From an uncultured Dyadobacter sp. (lineage in GTDB: Bacteria > Bacteroidota > Bacteroidia > Cytophagales > Spirosomataceae): 47,236 nucleotides of DNA. The DNA lies in NCBI RefSeq assembly GCF_946482605.1, contig NZ_CAMLSE010000048.1, positions 1 to 47,236 of the forward strand, read 5' to 3'. Below the pieces are notes generated by a model that did no database searches, had not been told where the DNA came from, and saw only the letters and a program-made list of their open reading frames with translations. The translations under genes and the position numbers were made by a program. Every line of letters begins with the position of its first letter. Positions within the stretch are counted from its first letter, which is position 1. Shown here in pieces: positions 33,866-42,287 of the stretch.

Positions 33866-34243
33866 ATGCGAAAACAGAGCTCCACGAACCTTGAAAACGA
33901 AATGCTGATCAACGGAAATTGTGACATGGCTTACACGCTCGACCTCATCGGCGGGCGGTGGAAGCCGTCGATCCTGTGGAGGCTGTTCCGCGGCGCCATG
34001 CGGTACAGTGACCTCAGGCGCAGTCTTCCCAATGTTTCCGAGCGCATCCTGATCTTGCAGCTGCGTGAAATGGAAGGCGGCGGACTGATCAGCCGCAAGG
34101 TGTATCCTGAGGTCCCTCCTCGGGTGGAATATCTGCTTACCGACCTGGGAAAAAGTCTGGAACCGGTGCTGAAAGTGCTGACTGACTGGGGCAGTATCAA
34201 CCGCCCCTCCGCCGAAGTGGAAACGACGGAATCTGCTTATTAA
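33866..34243 (+). CDS. HxlR-family transcriptional regulator with a single N-terminal cysteine
   Basis: This 125-residue winged-helix protein has the family pattern DLIGGRWKPSILWRL, MRYSDLRRSLPNVSERIL, LREMEGGGLISRKVYPEVPPRVEY and LTDLGKSL. Cys19, in NGNCDMAYTLDL, is the only cysteine and sits at the conserved N-terminal position that in HxlR members such as YodB and HypR senses quinones, aldehydes or disulphide stress. It is divergent from the SDR gene and next to an Old Yellow Enzyme gene, which fits electrophile sensing. The effector is inferred, not shown. Confidence 0.94.
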   Translation: MRKQSSTNLENEMLINGNCDMAYTLDLIGGRWKPSILWRLFRGAMRYSDLRRSLPNVSERILILQLREMEGGGLISRKVYPEVPPRVEYLLTDLGKSLEPVLKVLTDWGSINRPSAEVETTESAY

Positions 34244-34312
34244 CAATATGATAACACCTCTTTTACCCATATAACCGTCACAAGTTCAAACCTTCGTGCG
34301 TACTCCGTTCGG

Positions 34313-34339
34313 CAGGAGCCGTTTTTGATCCGGCTCCTG
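34313..34339. other. perfect 9-bp hairpin just upstream of the GT39-type gene
   Basis: CAGGAGCCG (34313-34321) pairs perfectly with CGGCTCCTG (34331-34339) around a TTTTTGATC loop. It ends 22 bp before the ATG. The T-run is in the loop rather than after the stem, so it is a poor terminator for the HxlR gene. It could be a leader structure that affects translation of the transferase. Confidence 0.5.
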
Positions 34340-34361
34340 ATTCCCCGAAAAACGCAACGTT

Positions 34362-36026
34362 ATGAACTACCGTGACCCATTTTTACACCGTTACTTTCCC
34401 TGGCTGCTGCTGGCAGGTATATTACTCAACATCCCCGGCCTTTGGCTGGACATCATCGAACCCGACGGCGCATTGTACGCCACCATCGCCAAGCACATCG
34501 TTATTCACAATGACTGGGTGAACCTCCATGGCGATGGCCACGACTGGCTCGACAAACCGCATTTCCCGTTCTGGATGGCGGCTATCAGCTACAAGATCTT
34601 CGGCATCACGGGATTTGCCTACAAGCTTCCTGCATTCCTTTTCTGGCTCCTGAGCCTGCGATATACCTACCTCATCGCAAAGGAGTTATACAATGACGAT
34701 GTGGCCAAAATAGCGGTGTTGATCTATACCGTAGCCCTGCACAGCACCCTGGCCAATTTCGACGTGCGCGCGGAACCCTACCTGACGGCCTGCATTGTGG
34801 GTGCGGCCTGGCATATGCTGCGCATCCATGCGCGCGGCCATGGGTCGCATGTCGTGTGGGCGGCATTGTTCGCGGCCTGCGCGATCATGACCAAGGGAAT
34901 TTTCGTCCTCATCACCCTCTGCGGCGGCTGGGTGATCTACTGGCTCATCACCCGGCAGTTCCGGGAGTTCCTGAATTACCGGTGGTGGTTGGTTCTTGCA
35001 TTGTCTTTCGTCTTTATTTTGCCCGAGCTGTACAGTCTCTACGTTCAATTCGACCTGCATCCTGAAAAGGCTGTTTTCGGCCGTCATCATGTGTCCGGCA
35101 TCCGTTTTTTCTTCTGGGACAGTCAGTTCGGCAGGTTTTTCAATACTGGGCCGATCAAAGGCAAGGGTGACGTCACTTTCTTTCTGCATACCACATTGTG
35201 GGCATTCCTGCCCTGGTCGGCCGGACTGGTCGGAGGCATTGTGTACCTGCTGAAATACGAGCGTAACCGCGATGCCATCCGCTGGGTGATGTACGGAAGC
35301 ACGCTGCTCACGTTCCTGCTCTTCTCGCTGTCAAGGTTTCAGCTTCCGCATTACCTGGTGATCGAGTTCCCCTATTTCTCGATGATCACCGCCTACTTCT
35401 TCCGGCAGCTCGCCAACCGTTCGAAATTGGATCACCTCGTAACCGTACAAACCGTGCTGCTGATCGCTACGCTGGTCTGTATCTCGGTATTGCTGTACAT
35501 TACCGGTATCAGCCACGGCATCGTCGCCGCGGCCATCGCCCTGGCGATCGTTTTGGGCGTGAGCGTCATTAGTTACCGCAATGCGATGCAGCAGCTTTTG
35601 TTCAAAGGGTACGCCATGGCGGCCATTCTGTATATCTTTCTGTTTCAATTCTTTTACCCGTTCCTGTTGAAGTACCAATCGGGAATGCAGGCTGCGCGGG
35701 AGATCCCCGTACGGAACCGGCATCTGCCCGTCGCCGCCTACGGCTCCTTCTCTTACAGCTTCGAATTCTACTCCCCGGGTGAAGTGAAGCTGATCAAAAA
35801 CAGCCAATCACTCGATGATTTCATCGACGACGCGCCCTGTTACCTGTATACTAACGCAGCCGTCGCCGACAGTCTGATCCGGTCCGGCGTCGGAGCCGAG
35901 GTCCGTGCTTCCCCGGATCATTTTCATGTGACCCGCCTGAAACTGGGTTTTCTGGATCAGACCAAACGTTTTAAAGCGGTAGAACCCCGGTATTTGCTCT
36001 ACATCCGCAATGAGCACACGTTGTAA
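34362..36026 (+). CDS. ArnT/PMT-like (GT39-type) membrane glycosyltransferase
   Basis: This 554-residue protein is a polytopic GT-C enzyme. The first helix is followed by the catalytic-type acidic loop DIIEPDGALYATIAKHI (Glu33, Asp35), then NDWVNLHGDGHDWLDKPHFPFW, the ArnT/GT39 pattern in which a DKPP-like motif is read here as DKPH. About a dozen helices and a soluble C-terminal part (from about residue 440) follow. Such enzymes move a sugar from a polyprenyl phosphate to lipid A or another acceptor on the periplasmic side. The acceptor is unknown; there is no arn cluster here. It is convergent with the DUF3823 gene. Confidence 0.9.
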   Translation: MNYRDPFLHRYFPWLLLAGILLNIPGLWLDIIEPDGALYATIAKHIVIHNDWVNLHGDGHDWLDKPHFPFWMAAISYKIFGITGFAYKLPAFLFWLLSLRYTYLIAKELYNDDVAKIAVLIYTVALHSTLANFDVRAEPYLTACIVGAAWHMLRIHARGHGSHVVWAALFAACAIMTKGIFVLITLCGGWVIYWLITRQFREFLNYRWWLVLALSFVFILPELYSLYVQFDLHPEKAVFGRHHVSGIRFFFWDSQFGRFFNTGPIKGKGDVTFFLHTTLWAFLPWSAGLVGGIVYLLKYERNRDAIRWVMYGSTLLTFLLFSLSRFQLPHYLVIEFPYFSMITAYFFRQLANRSKLDHLVTVQTVLLIATLVCISVLLYITGISHGIVAAAIALAIVLGVSVISYRNAMQQLLFKGYAMAAILYIFLFQFFYPFLLKYQSGMQAAREIPVRNRHLPVAAYGSFSYSFEFYSPGEVKLIKNSQSLDDFIDDAPCYLYTNAAVADSLIRSGVGAEVRASPDHFHVTRLKLGFLDQTKRFKAVEPRYLLYIRNEHTL

Positions 36027-36033
36027 AATAAAA

Positions 36034-36061
36034 GCCCCCGAAGATCAGCGATCCCGGGGGC
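36034..36061 (-). terminator. strong terminator of the SusCD/DUF3823 operon
   Basis: GCCCCCG (36034-36040) pairs with CGGGGGC (36055-36061), with an inner GATC/GATC pair. On the minus strand the stem is followed by TTTTATTTT, so it ends the susCD operon. Its position between convergent stops may let it also stop the plus-strand transferase transcript. Confidence 0.85.
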
Positions 36062-36083
36062 CTGCATTACCTCTGCGTATAAA

Positions 36084-36785
36084 CTAGGGAACTTTAATGG
36101 TCTTGATAGTCGTGTAGTTGTACTTTTTGTAAGTATCATTCACACGTACGCCAATGCGCACATAGTACGTCGTCGAATATTTCATCGGAACCGAGGAAGT
36201 GATGGTGATATCCTTCCCCTCCTTGTCCACGGTTACCGGTACGACCGCGCCTACGGCAGTGTTGTCCCAATTGTTATTTCCGACGTACTGGTTAGTGGAT
36301 ATAAACAGCTGGTAGTCCAGCGGGTTAGGTTTGATAAGCCCTTCCGGAGCGGGGTTGCCGGTAAACCTGAACGTCACCGACACTTTTTTATCCGCATTCA
36401 CGACGGGCTCCGCAACCCAATCCACATTCAGATACGGGATCACCGTGAAATCCTGGGACACGGCACCTTTGATATCGACGACCTTTTCCGCGACCGGATA
36501 AAAAGGTCCTTCAACCGGTGTTACTTTATAATTGCCCGGAAACAACTTGTTATTAATGAACGATCCGTCCTGTTTCAGGTTCAGGTACATCGGCAGGGGC
36601 GTATTGCTCCAACTCAGTTCTTCAAGTTTCAGGCGGGCGCTCGACGCACCCTGTTCAAGCTGGATACCTGCACCGGTCGCATCCACCAGCCTACCTTCGA
36701 ATGTAGAATCCGGTGCATCCACATTGTCGATCCGGCAAGCGCACAGCAGCGCCGGGATCAACAGTATATAGAGAAAAGTTTTCAT
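36084..36785 (-). CDS. DUF3823-family lipoprotein (SusE-like position)
   Basis: This 233-residue protein has a lipoprotein signal with Cys17 in PALLCACRID, counting from the ATG at 36785; an ATG at 36797 would add four residues. The N-terminal part is a prealbumin-like beta domain (STFEGRLVDATGAGIQLEQG, then GSFINNKLFPGNYKVTPVEGPFYPV), followed by a second Ig-like domain (KKVSVTFRFTGNPAP, then STTYYVRIGVRV). DUF3823 proteins are encoded after SusD in many loci and are thought to be surface glycan-binding or accessory lipoproteins. It begins 21 bp after the SusD stop and ends just before a terminator, so it is the last gene of the operon. Confidence 0.9.
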   Translation of the reverse strand: MKTFLYILLIPALLCACRIDNVDAPDSTFEGRLVDATGAGIQLEQGASSARLKLEELSWSNTPLPMYLNLKQDGSFINNKLFPGNYKVTPVEGPFYPVAEKVVDIKGAVSQDFTVIPYLNVDWVAEPVVNADKKVSVTFRFTGNPAPEGLIKPNPLDYQLFISTNQYVGNNNWDNTAVGAVVPVTVDKEGKDITITSSVPMKYSTTYYVRIGVRVNDTYKKYNYTTIKTIKVP

Positions 36786-36806
36786 TGTTAAATTCATTTT
36801 CAGTGA

Positions 36807-38834
36807 TCAATATTGCTCATTCTGAACCAGTTTCGGATTCGCGATCAGTTCTGCTCCCGGAATGGCTTCGTAATAATTCTTCGTAGCAACGGTAAACCGC
36901 GCACTCCGTTCCTCGAACCGGCAATCGAAAATGTATTTGCCGCGGATGTAGTCGTTCGTTTCGGCCACAGCACCCCGGGCGAACAGGAATGGATTGCATT
37001 TACGCCAGATCCGGGCATTCACCTCGGTATCGGCCGTCCGCCATCTCAGCATGTCCCACCATAATTTGTTCTCAAAAGCGAGTTCCTTCCGCCGCTCGAT
37101 CCGTATCACTTGCAGCCCCCTCGTGGGCGCCAGCACATAGGAGCCTGGCCCCGTGCCAGGCGCGAGCGCCGACGCCGGTGAAAGCTCCGCGACGCCTTTC
37201 AGCAACACAGCGCCGGCCCTTGTCCTGATCTTGTTGATCTGCTCGAATGCATCGTTCAGCAGTACTGCCCCATCCACGTCTGTAACGCCATTCTGGTGCA
37301 GCTCCAATGCCGCTTCCGCCCGGTTGAGCAGCACCTCCGCATACCGGATCTCGATCCAGGACTGGTTTGACCTGTGCAATGCCGTCGCCGAGGGGACCAG
37401 GTTGGGCATCAGCCATTTGCGTCCATGAAAGCCGGTAATCGTCGCATTGTTTGCGGATGTAGGTCCATCCAGCCCTGTCGGGTTGATCGACTGGCCATTG
37501 GAAAGTACCATCGGCGTCTGGTTGTTCCAGGTGCCCGACTGTTTCATATTGGCATTATAAAAAGCATTGGAATTATAGCCGCTGGTCATGTCTTCCGGAA
37601 TGAACTTCGGGATAGGTACCGACGGGTCGACCGATTCGGCCAACGTGCCCCTGCGCAGGTCCGTGCGCACGCCTTTAATGGGCTGGCCCGGCAGCAGCAC
37701 AGTCCCCCGCAGACGCGGCTCACAGTTTTCGAAAAGCTGTTCTACATAGTCATACACGATGTAATTGCCTTTATCATCCGTGGTTTTCAGCTGTCCTTTG
37801 GCATTCCTGGGCAAGCCGTCGAACAGTTCCACAAAATCGAGGGTCGGGTTGAACCGGTCACCGTAGGTCGATGTCATGTGCGGCGGAGCATACACGGCGT
37901 CGAAGCTATGCACGGCTTCCGGGTAGGAATAACCCTTCGCAAAAATCGTTTCCGGGCTGGATGTGTCCAGAAAAAGGTCCGCATAGTTGTCCGCCGATGC
38001 AATCTTGTCCTCCGCCGACCATTTTTTGGTATAAAGCGAATATTTGCCTTCGATCATCTTCGCGGCCTGAAAACTCGCTTTGAAATAATCATTAGCCTTC
38101 TCTTTCGGGATCCCGCAAAGCATTACGCCGTCCTTCACAAACGGATTGGCATACCGGGCAATGGAACCGGCCGTCAGGGCCACCCGCGATTTGAATGCCG
38201 CCGCGATGTTTTTGTTTACCCGCCCCGACTGTTCGCTAACTTCGGGCATATTGGCAATCACAAAGTCGAGATCGGCCAGGATGAAATCATAGATCTGCTG
38301 CTCGCTGCTGCGGGGAATCTGCAGCGATTCCAGCGAAGTACCGCTCAGTGACTGCACTTCTTCGGTAATGGGCACGCCGCCATAGCGCTTCGCGAGTGCG
38401 AAATAGGTGAACGCGCGCACAAATCGCGCCTCCGCGATCCATTTATCCACTTTCGCCTGTGTGAGAGATGCGGCGTAACCGGGCAGTTCGCGGATCAGGT
38501 AATTGGCATTACGGATCACCTGGTAGCCGCTTTTCCAGTAGCCGCGTGCCGGGTTTACGAAGCCCCCGTTGTTGCGGTTGGCATTCTCTCCGGTGTTCAA
38601 TGCCGGCGTCGCGATGTTGTTCCAGGTATCAAAGCCTTCGGTACCCTCCTGGGCGCTGTATTTAAAGTCCTCCATGGGCATTCGGCTGTACAATGCAGCC
38701 ATATAGGCCTGCATACCAGCGTCGGTGAATGCATCCTTGTCCTGGACTACATTAATGGGCGGAATATCGAGCTCGTTGCACGCAGAGGTTCCGCCCAGCA
38801 GGAGGAGCGCCAATGCATATTTTATATTTTTCAT
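36807..38834 (-). CDS. RagB/SusD-family nutrient-binding outer membrane lipoprotein
   Basis: This protein of about 675 residues has a lipoprotein signal (MKNIKYALALLLLGG, with the Cys in TSACNELDIPP) and SusD features: ALYSRMPMEDF, NANYLIRELPGYAASLTQAKVDKWIAEARFVRAFTYFAL in outline, the AEVLLNRAEAALEL helix, and IRIERRKELAFENKLWWDMLRW near the end. SusD proteins form the lid of the SusC pore and bind glycan on the cell surface. It is somewhat longer than the roughly 550 residues common in the family. An in-frame ATG at 38846 is an alternative start. It lies between SusC and the DUF3823 lipoprotein with tiny gaps. Confidence 0.95.
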   Translation of the reverse strand: MKNIKYALALLLLGGTSACNELDIPPINVVQDKDAFTDAGMQAYMAALYSRMPMEDFKYSAQEGTEGFDTWNNIATPALNTGENANRNNGGFVNPARGYWKSGYQVIRNANYLIRELPGYAASLTQAKVDKWIAEARFVRAFTYFALAKRYGGVPITEEVQSLSGTSLESLQIPRSSEQQIYDFILADLDFVIANMPEVSEQSGRVNKNIAAAFKSRVALTAGSIARYANPFVKDGVMLCGIPKEKANDYFKASFQAAKMIEGKYSLYTKKWSAEDKIASADNYADLFLDTSSPETIFAKGYSYPEAVHSFDAVYAPPHMTSTYGDRFNPTLDFVELFDGLPRNAKGQLKTTDDKGNYIVYDYVEQLFENCEPRLRGTVLLPGQPIKGVRTDLRRGTLAESVDPSVPIPKFIPEDMTSGYNSNAFYNANMKQSGTWNNQTPMVLSNGQSINPTGLDGPTSANNATITGFHGRKWLMPNLVPSATALHRSNQSWIEIRYAEVLLNRAEAALELHQNGVTDVDGAVLLNDAFEQINKIRTRAGAVLLKGVAELSPASALAPGTGPGSYVLAPTRGLQVIRIERRKELAFENKLWWDMLRWRTADTEVNARIWRKCNPFLFARGAVAETNDYIRGKYIFDCRFEERSARFTVATKNYYEAIPGAELIANPKLVQNEQY

Positions 38835-38857
38835 TTGAAATACCATCCTGATTTGAT

Positions 38858-41800
38858 TTAAAAACTGATACTGGCACCAACATTGATCGTCCGGTTGATC
38901 GGATACATATAGCCGTACAACTCCGAAGGGTGTTCGGGATCAAGGCCCTTTACCTTCGTGAATGTGTGCAGGTTATAGCCATTGATGTACACGCGCAGCC
39001 CCTGCACGCCTACCCTTTTCAGCAGGTCTTTGGGTAGGGAATATCCAAGCTCCGCACTTTTGAGCCGCAGGTAAGCGCCGTTCTGGATGTTTCGCACCGA
39101 GTTCTCGTCGGCTACGGTGCCCGTGTAGGCGTAGTAGCCGCGCTGCCATTGCGTCGCCGGGTTGTAAGGGTCCGCATTGGCATCGGTCGGATGCCACCTG
39201 TCCATGAAGAACGATAGTGCATTTCCGTCCCAGGCCAGCGGCTCGCGCAGCTGCTCTCCGTAAGCCACGTAGGAAAGCGCAGCTCCCTGGAACAGAATGT
39301 TCAGGTCAAACCCTTTGTAATCGATCGAACCGGAGAAGCCGAAGTTCATCAGCGGATGGTTCTTTTTGGCATCACCGCCCACAGTGGTGGTACTCGCGGG
39401 GTTAATGGTGGTCGCGATCGGATGCCGGTCCATATCGTCGATGGTGCCATCGCCATTCCAGTCCTCATACATATAATCACCCGGCAACGTGGCCCGCCCC
39501 ACATAGCTGTCGTGCGCCGCGATCTGTTCGTACGACTGGAATTGACCTTCATAACCCCAGCCGAACCAGACGTCGTTGAAACGGTTGCTGCGGTTGTTGC
39601 GCCAGTTGTCATAGGAATTCCCGGAAAGGCCGCGCTCGATGTAAATGTTTTTGGTACGGGTCAAAGAAAGATTCCCGGATACATTGTAGCGGATCTGGTT
39701 GATGCGTTTGCGGTGCGAAACCGACACCTCGAATCCGCTCGTCTGATCGCTGTTCAGGTTTTCCTGCGGCATCGTCGCCCCGAATGTACCGGGCAACGAC
39801 ATGAGGCGGTTGGCCAGCAGGCCTGTGCGGTTACGGCGGAAAATATCAAAGCTGATTTCCACGAGCCCGTTCCAGAAGCCTGCATCCAGACCCGCATTCG
39901 CAGTTTTAACCGTGTACCAGGTGATGTTGGGATTGGGTGAGTTGCGGAAACCCAGGGCGTTCACAAACGATCCGCCGAACATATATCCCCCGGCCAATGC
40001 CTGGCTGTTGCCATTGAAAGGGTAATCGTACCCCGAAACGAACTGGTAGGAAGAGGCTCCGTCATCCCCCATCGACCCGTAGGAGCCCCTGATTTTGAGG
40101 TTATCCAGGAAACGAAAGAATGCATTGTTTTTGATAAATGCCTCTTCCGACAAGCGCCAGCCCGCCGATACCGCCGGGAAGAAGCCCCATTGCTTCCCGA
40201 CCGGGAATTTCGAGGATCCGTCGTACCGGAAGCTGAAATCGGCAATGTATTTACCCTTGAAATCATAGTTCACGCGACCTACGAGCCCTTTGTTCGCGTT
40301 TTTCCAGATATTGTTGATGTTGCTGCTGCCCACCTGGTTCTGCGCTTTCCCGGCGAAAAGGTATTCCATCGGGATCCCCAACTCACGGCTTGCGTAGAAA
40401 TTGTCGCTGCTGCGGGTGCTTTCCTCGTAGAGCACCAATGCGCCCACATGGTGTTTATCCTTGAAAATGCGATCGTAATTCAGCGAAACCTGCATCAATG
40501 TCGACGGAAGCGCATTGTACGTCCGCGTGAGCTGATCGGGCAGGTTATTGGCAAATGGCGCGTAGGTGCCGTTCGAGGCGTTGTAATCGTAGAGATTATA
40601 AGACTTTTTATAATTGGTGTTGGAGTTAATACGCGTATCGTAGCTGAACATTCCTTTCGCCATCAGGCCTTCCACCTGCGGAATCGTGTATTCCAGCGAA
40701 AACTGGCTTTGCAGCCATTTATTATTATCCTGCTGGTAGCCCGAAATGTCGGCGGTCGTCAATGCAACCGGGTGGCCGGCCGCCATTTTGAAAAGATAAT
40801 CCGGGTTGTTGTTGGCATAATTGGTCTCATTCGGCTGGGCCCTCCAAAGCGGTCCGTAGATTTCGTGCATCCCTCCCGCCTGCTGGCTGTTCTTGGTATC
40901 GATGATGCCGCTCAGCTTCAGTGAAGCACGCAGCTGCTTCGTAATCTGCGCATTGACGTTCGAACGAAGATTGTATTTATCATAGTTAAGGTCTTTGCTT
41001 TTCCAGAAACCCTCCTGGTACATATAACCCATATTGATAAAGTAGTCGACACGGCCGTCGGCGGTACCGCCGCTGGCGCTCAGGTTATGCTGCTGCTGCG
41101 GAGCGTGCTCCTGCATGACGAGGTCATACCAATCCGTGCTTTGCAGTTTTCCTTCTCGATAAGGCGCAAAGTCCGATTCGGAGTAGCGGATCACCGGGCT
41201 GTTGACATTGTGCATACTCCGCTCGTTCATCAGCGTGTAGCGCTCGATCGCACCCACTGGCCTCGGTAAGCCGAGGGCGGTCTGGCGGCCATAGTACATC
41301 GCATATTCGATCTTCGCACGCCCGCTCGCACCGCGTTTCGTGGTTACCAGCACGACGCCATTCGCTGCGCGCACCCCGTAAATGGCCGCAGCGGCATCTT
41401 TCAGAATGGAAACGCTTTCGATCTCGTTGGGATCAATGCGTGAAATGTTGTCACGCGGAACGCCATCGATCACGATCAGCGGATTGCCGAAACCACGGAT
41501 ATCGAACTGATTGGAATTGAAATCCCCGGGCTCGGAGGATTTCTGCACCACACGCAGGCCCGGCAGTTTGCCGGTGAGCATGTTCTGCACGTTCTGGTTT
41601 TTGGTGGTGACGATTTCCTGGGCATTCACCGACACGACGGCGCCCGTCAGCGTCACTTTCTTCTGGGTACCGTATCCTACCACGACGACCTCGTCGAGGT
41701 TCTTGTTGTCTTCGGCCAGCGTCACGTCGATCACCGACTTGCCCGCCACGGGAATCTCCTGTTTGGCATAACCCACAAAAGAGAACACCAGGACATCGGC

Positions 41801-42040
41801 TGCGGTGCCTGCCTGTATCGTGAACCGGCCATTGACGTCCGTCGTCGTACCGATGGTCGTTCCTTTCACGAGCACGTTCACACCGGGGATGCCCTCGCCC
41901 TTTTCGTCTTTCACGGTTCCGGATACATCGACCGACACAACCGGCCGATGACCGTTCCCCAGTGCATCGGCAGGTGCCGGGGGATGGCACAACAATGCCA
42001 TGAGCATCACCCGTAAGGGGATGGATAGAGTTTTTTTCAT
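38858..42040 (-). CDS. SusC/RagA-family TonB-linked outer membrane receptor
   Basis: This is a full-length SusC of 1060 residues. It has a signal peptide (about 1-27), a carboxypeptidase-regulatory-like domain (VSGTVKDEKGEGIPGVNVLVKG, given in outline), the LDEVVVVGYGTQKKVTLTGAV box and a plug with VIDGVPRDNISRIDPNEIE and IYGVRAANGVVLVTTKRG. The barrel contains KYIADFSFRYDGSSKFPVGK, and the C-terminus is INRTINVGASISF with the expected terminal Phe. It imports the ligand captured by the SusD protein encoded just downstream. It is divergent from the GH99-like gene, so both belong to one polysaccharide utilisation locus; a GH99-type partner would suggest a mannose- or related glycan, but this is inference. 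Confidence 0.96.
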   Translation of the reverse strand: MKKTLSIPLRVMLMALLCHPPAPADALGNGHRPVVSVDVSGTVKDEKGEGIPGVNVLVKGTTIGTTTDVNGRFTIQAGTAADVLVFSFVGYAKQEIPVAGKSVIDVTLAEDNKNLDEVVVVGYGTQKKVTLTGAVVSVNAQEIVTTKNQNVQNMLTGKLPGLRVVQKSSEPGDFNSNQFDIRGFGNPLIVIDGVPRDNISRIDPNEIESVSILKDAAAAIYGVRAANGVVLVTTKRGASGRAKIEYAMYYGRQTALGLPRPVGAIERYTLMNERSMHNVNSPVIRYSESDFAPYREGKLQSTDWYDLVMQEHAPQQQHNLSASGGTADGRVDYFINMGYMYQEGFWKSKDLNYDKYNLRSNVNAQITKQLRASLKLSGIIDTKNSQQAGGMHEIYGPLWRAQPNETNYANNNPDYLFKMAAGHPVALTTADISGYQQDNNKWLQSQFSLEYTIPQVEGLMAKGMFSYDTRINSNTNYKKSYNLYDYNASNGTYAPFANNLPDQLTRTYNALPSTLMQVSLNYDRIFKDKHHVGALVLYEESTRSSDNFYASRELGIPMEYLFAGKAQNQVGSSNINNIWKNANKGLVGRVNYDFKGKYIADFSFRYDGSSKFPVGKQWGFFPAVSAGWRLSEEAFIKNNAFFRFLDNLKIRGSYGSMGDDGASSYQFVSGYDYPFNGNSQALAGGYMFGGSFVNALGFRNSPNPNITWYTVKTANAGLDAGFWNGLVEISFDIFRRNRTGLLANRLMSLPGTFGATMPQENLNSDQTSGFEVSVSHRKRINQIRYNVSGNLSLTRTKNIYIERGLSGNSYDNWRNNRSNRFNDVWFGWGYEGQFQSYEQIAAHDSYVGRATLPGDYMYEDWNGDGTIDDMDRHPIATTINPASTTTVGGDAKKNHPLMNFGFSGSIDYKGFDLNILFQGAALSYVAYGEQLREPLAWDGNALSFFMDRWHPTDANADPYNPATQWQRGYYAYTGTVADENSVRNIQNGAYLRLKSAELGYSLPKDLLKRVGVQGLRVYINGYNLHTFTKVKGLDPEHPSELYGYMYPINRTINVGASISF

Positions 42041-42107
42041 AATGGTTTTTTGGGGAGAAAAAGTTACACGGAGGTAATTGTAAATCCGGGTGCTAAGTAA
42101 GTCGCGG

Positions 42108-42140
42108 GGCGTTAACGGGGACTTAATTTGGACTTAATTG
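42108..42140. repeat. three direct GGNNTTAA units at exact 11-bp spacing
   Basis: GGCGTTAACGG (42108), GGACTTAATTT (42119) and GGACTTAATTG (42130) are three consecutive 11-bp units that share GGNNTTAA; the last two are identical over ten bases. The array lies 68-100 bp upstream of susC and about 150 bp upstream of the GH99-like gene. One-turn direct repeats are the binding pattern of OmpR/SARP-type winged-helix regulators. Confidence 0.65.
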
Positions 42141-42215
42141 CCCCATTTAACCCGATTTTTTTTCCCATTTATTCTTTATTAATTTATAGTTAAGCTAAAA
42201 TTATGGGTCTGCGCC

Positions 42216-42223
42216 TAGATTTG
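42216..42223 (+). promoter_or_regulatory. -7 promoter element for the GH99-like gene
   Basis: TAGATTTG matches the Bacteroidota -7 consensus TAnnTTTG at every fixed position. It lies 64 bp upstream of the ATG. A TTTG at -33 is not present at the expected distance, so this promoter may need an activator. Confidence 0.55.
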
Positions 42224-42287
42224 ATCCGGTCCGGCAAGGTGTCTGCAGCCGGCCATTTACTCAAATCTCAACCATAATCTTAACGAA

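Noticed and set aside
37374..38351. Plus-strand open frame of 325 codons
   Set aside because: Antisense to susD; Arg/His-rich composition without any domain signature.
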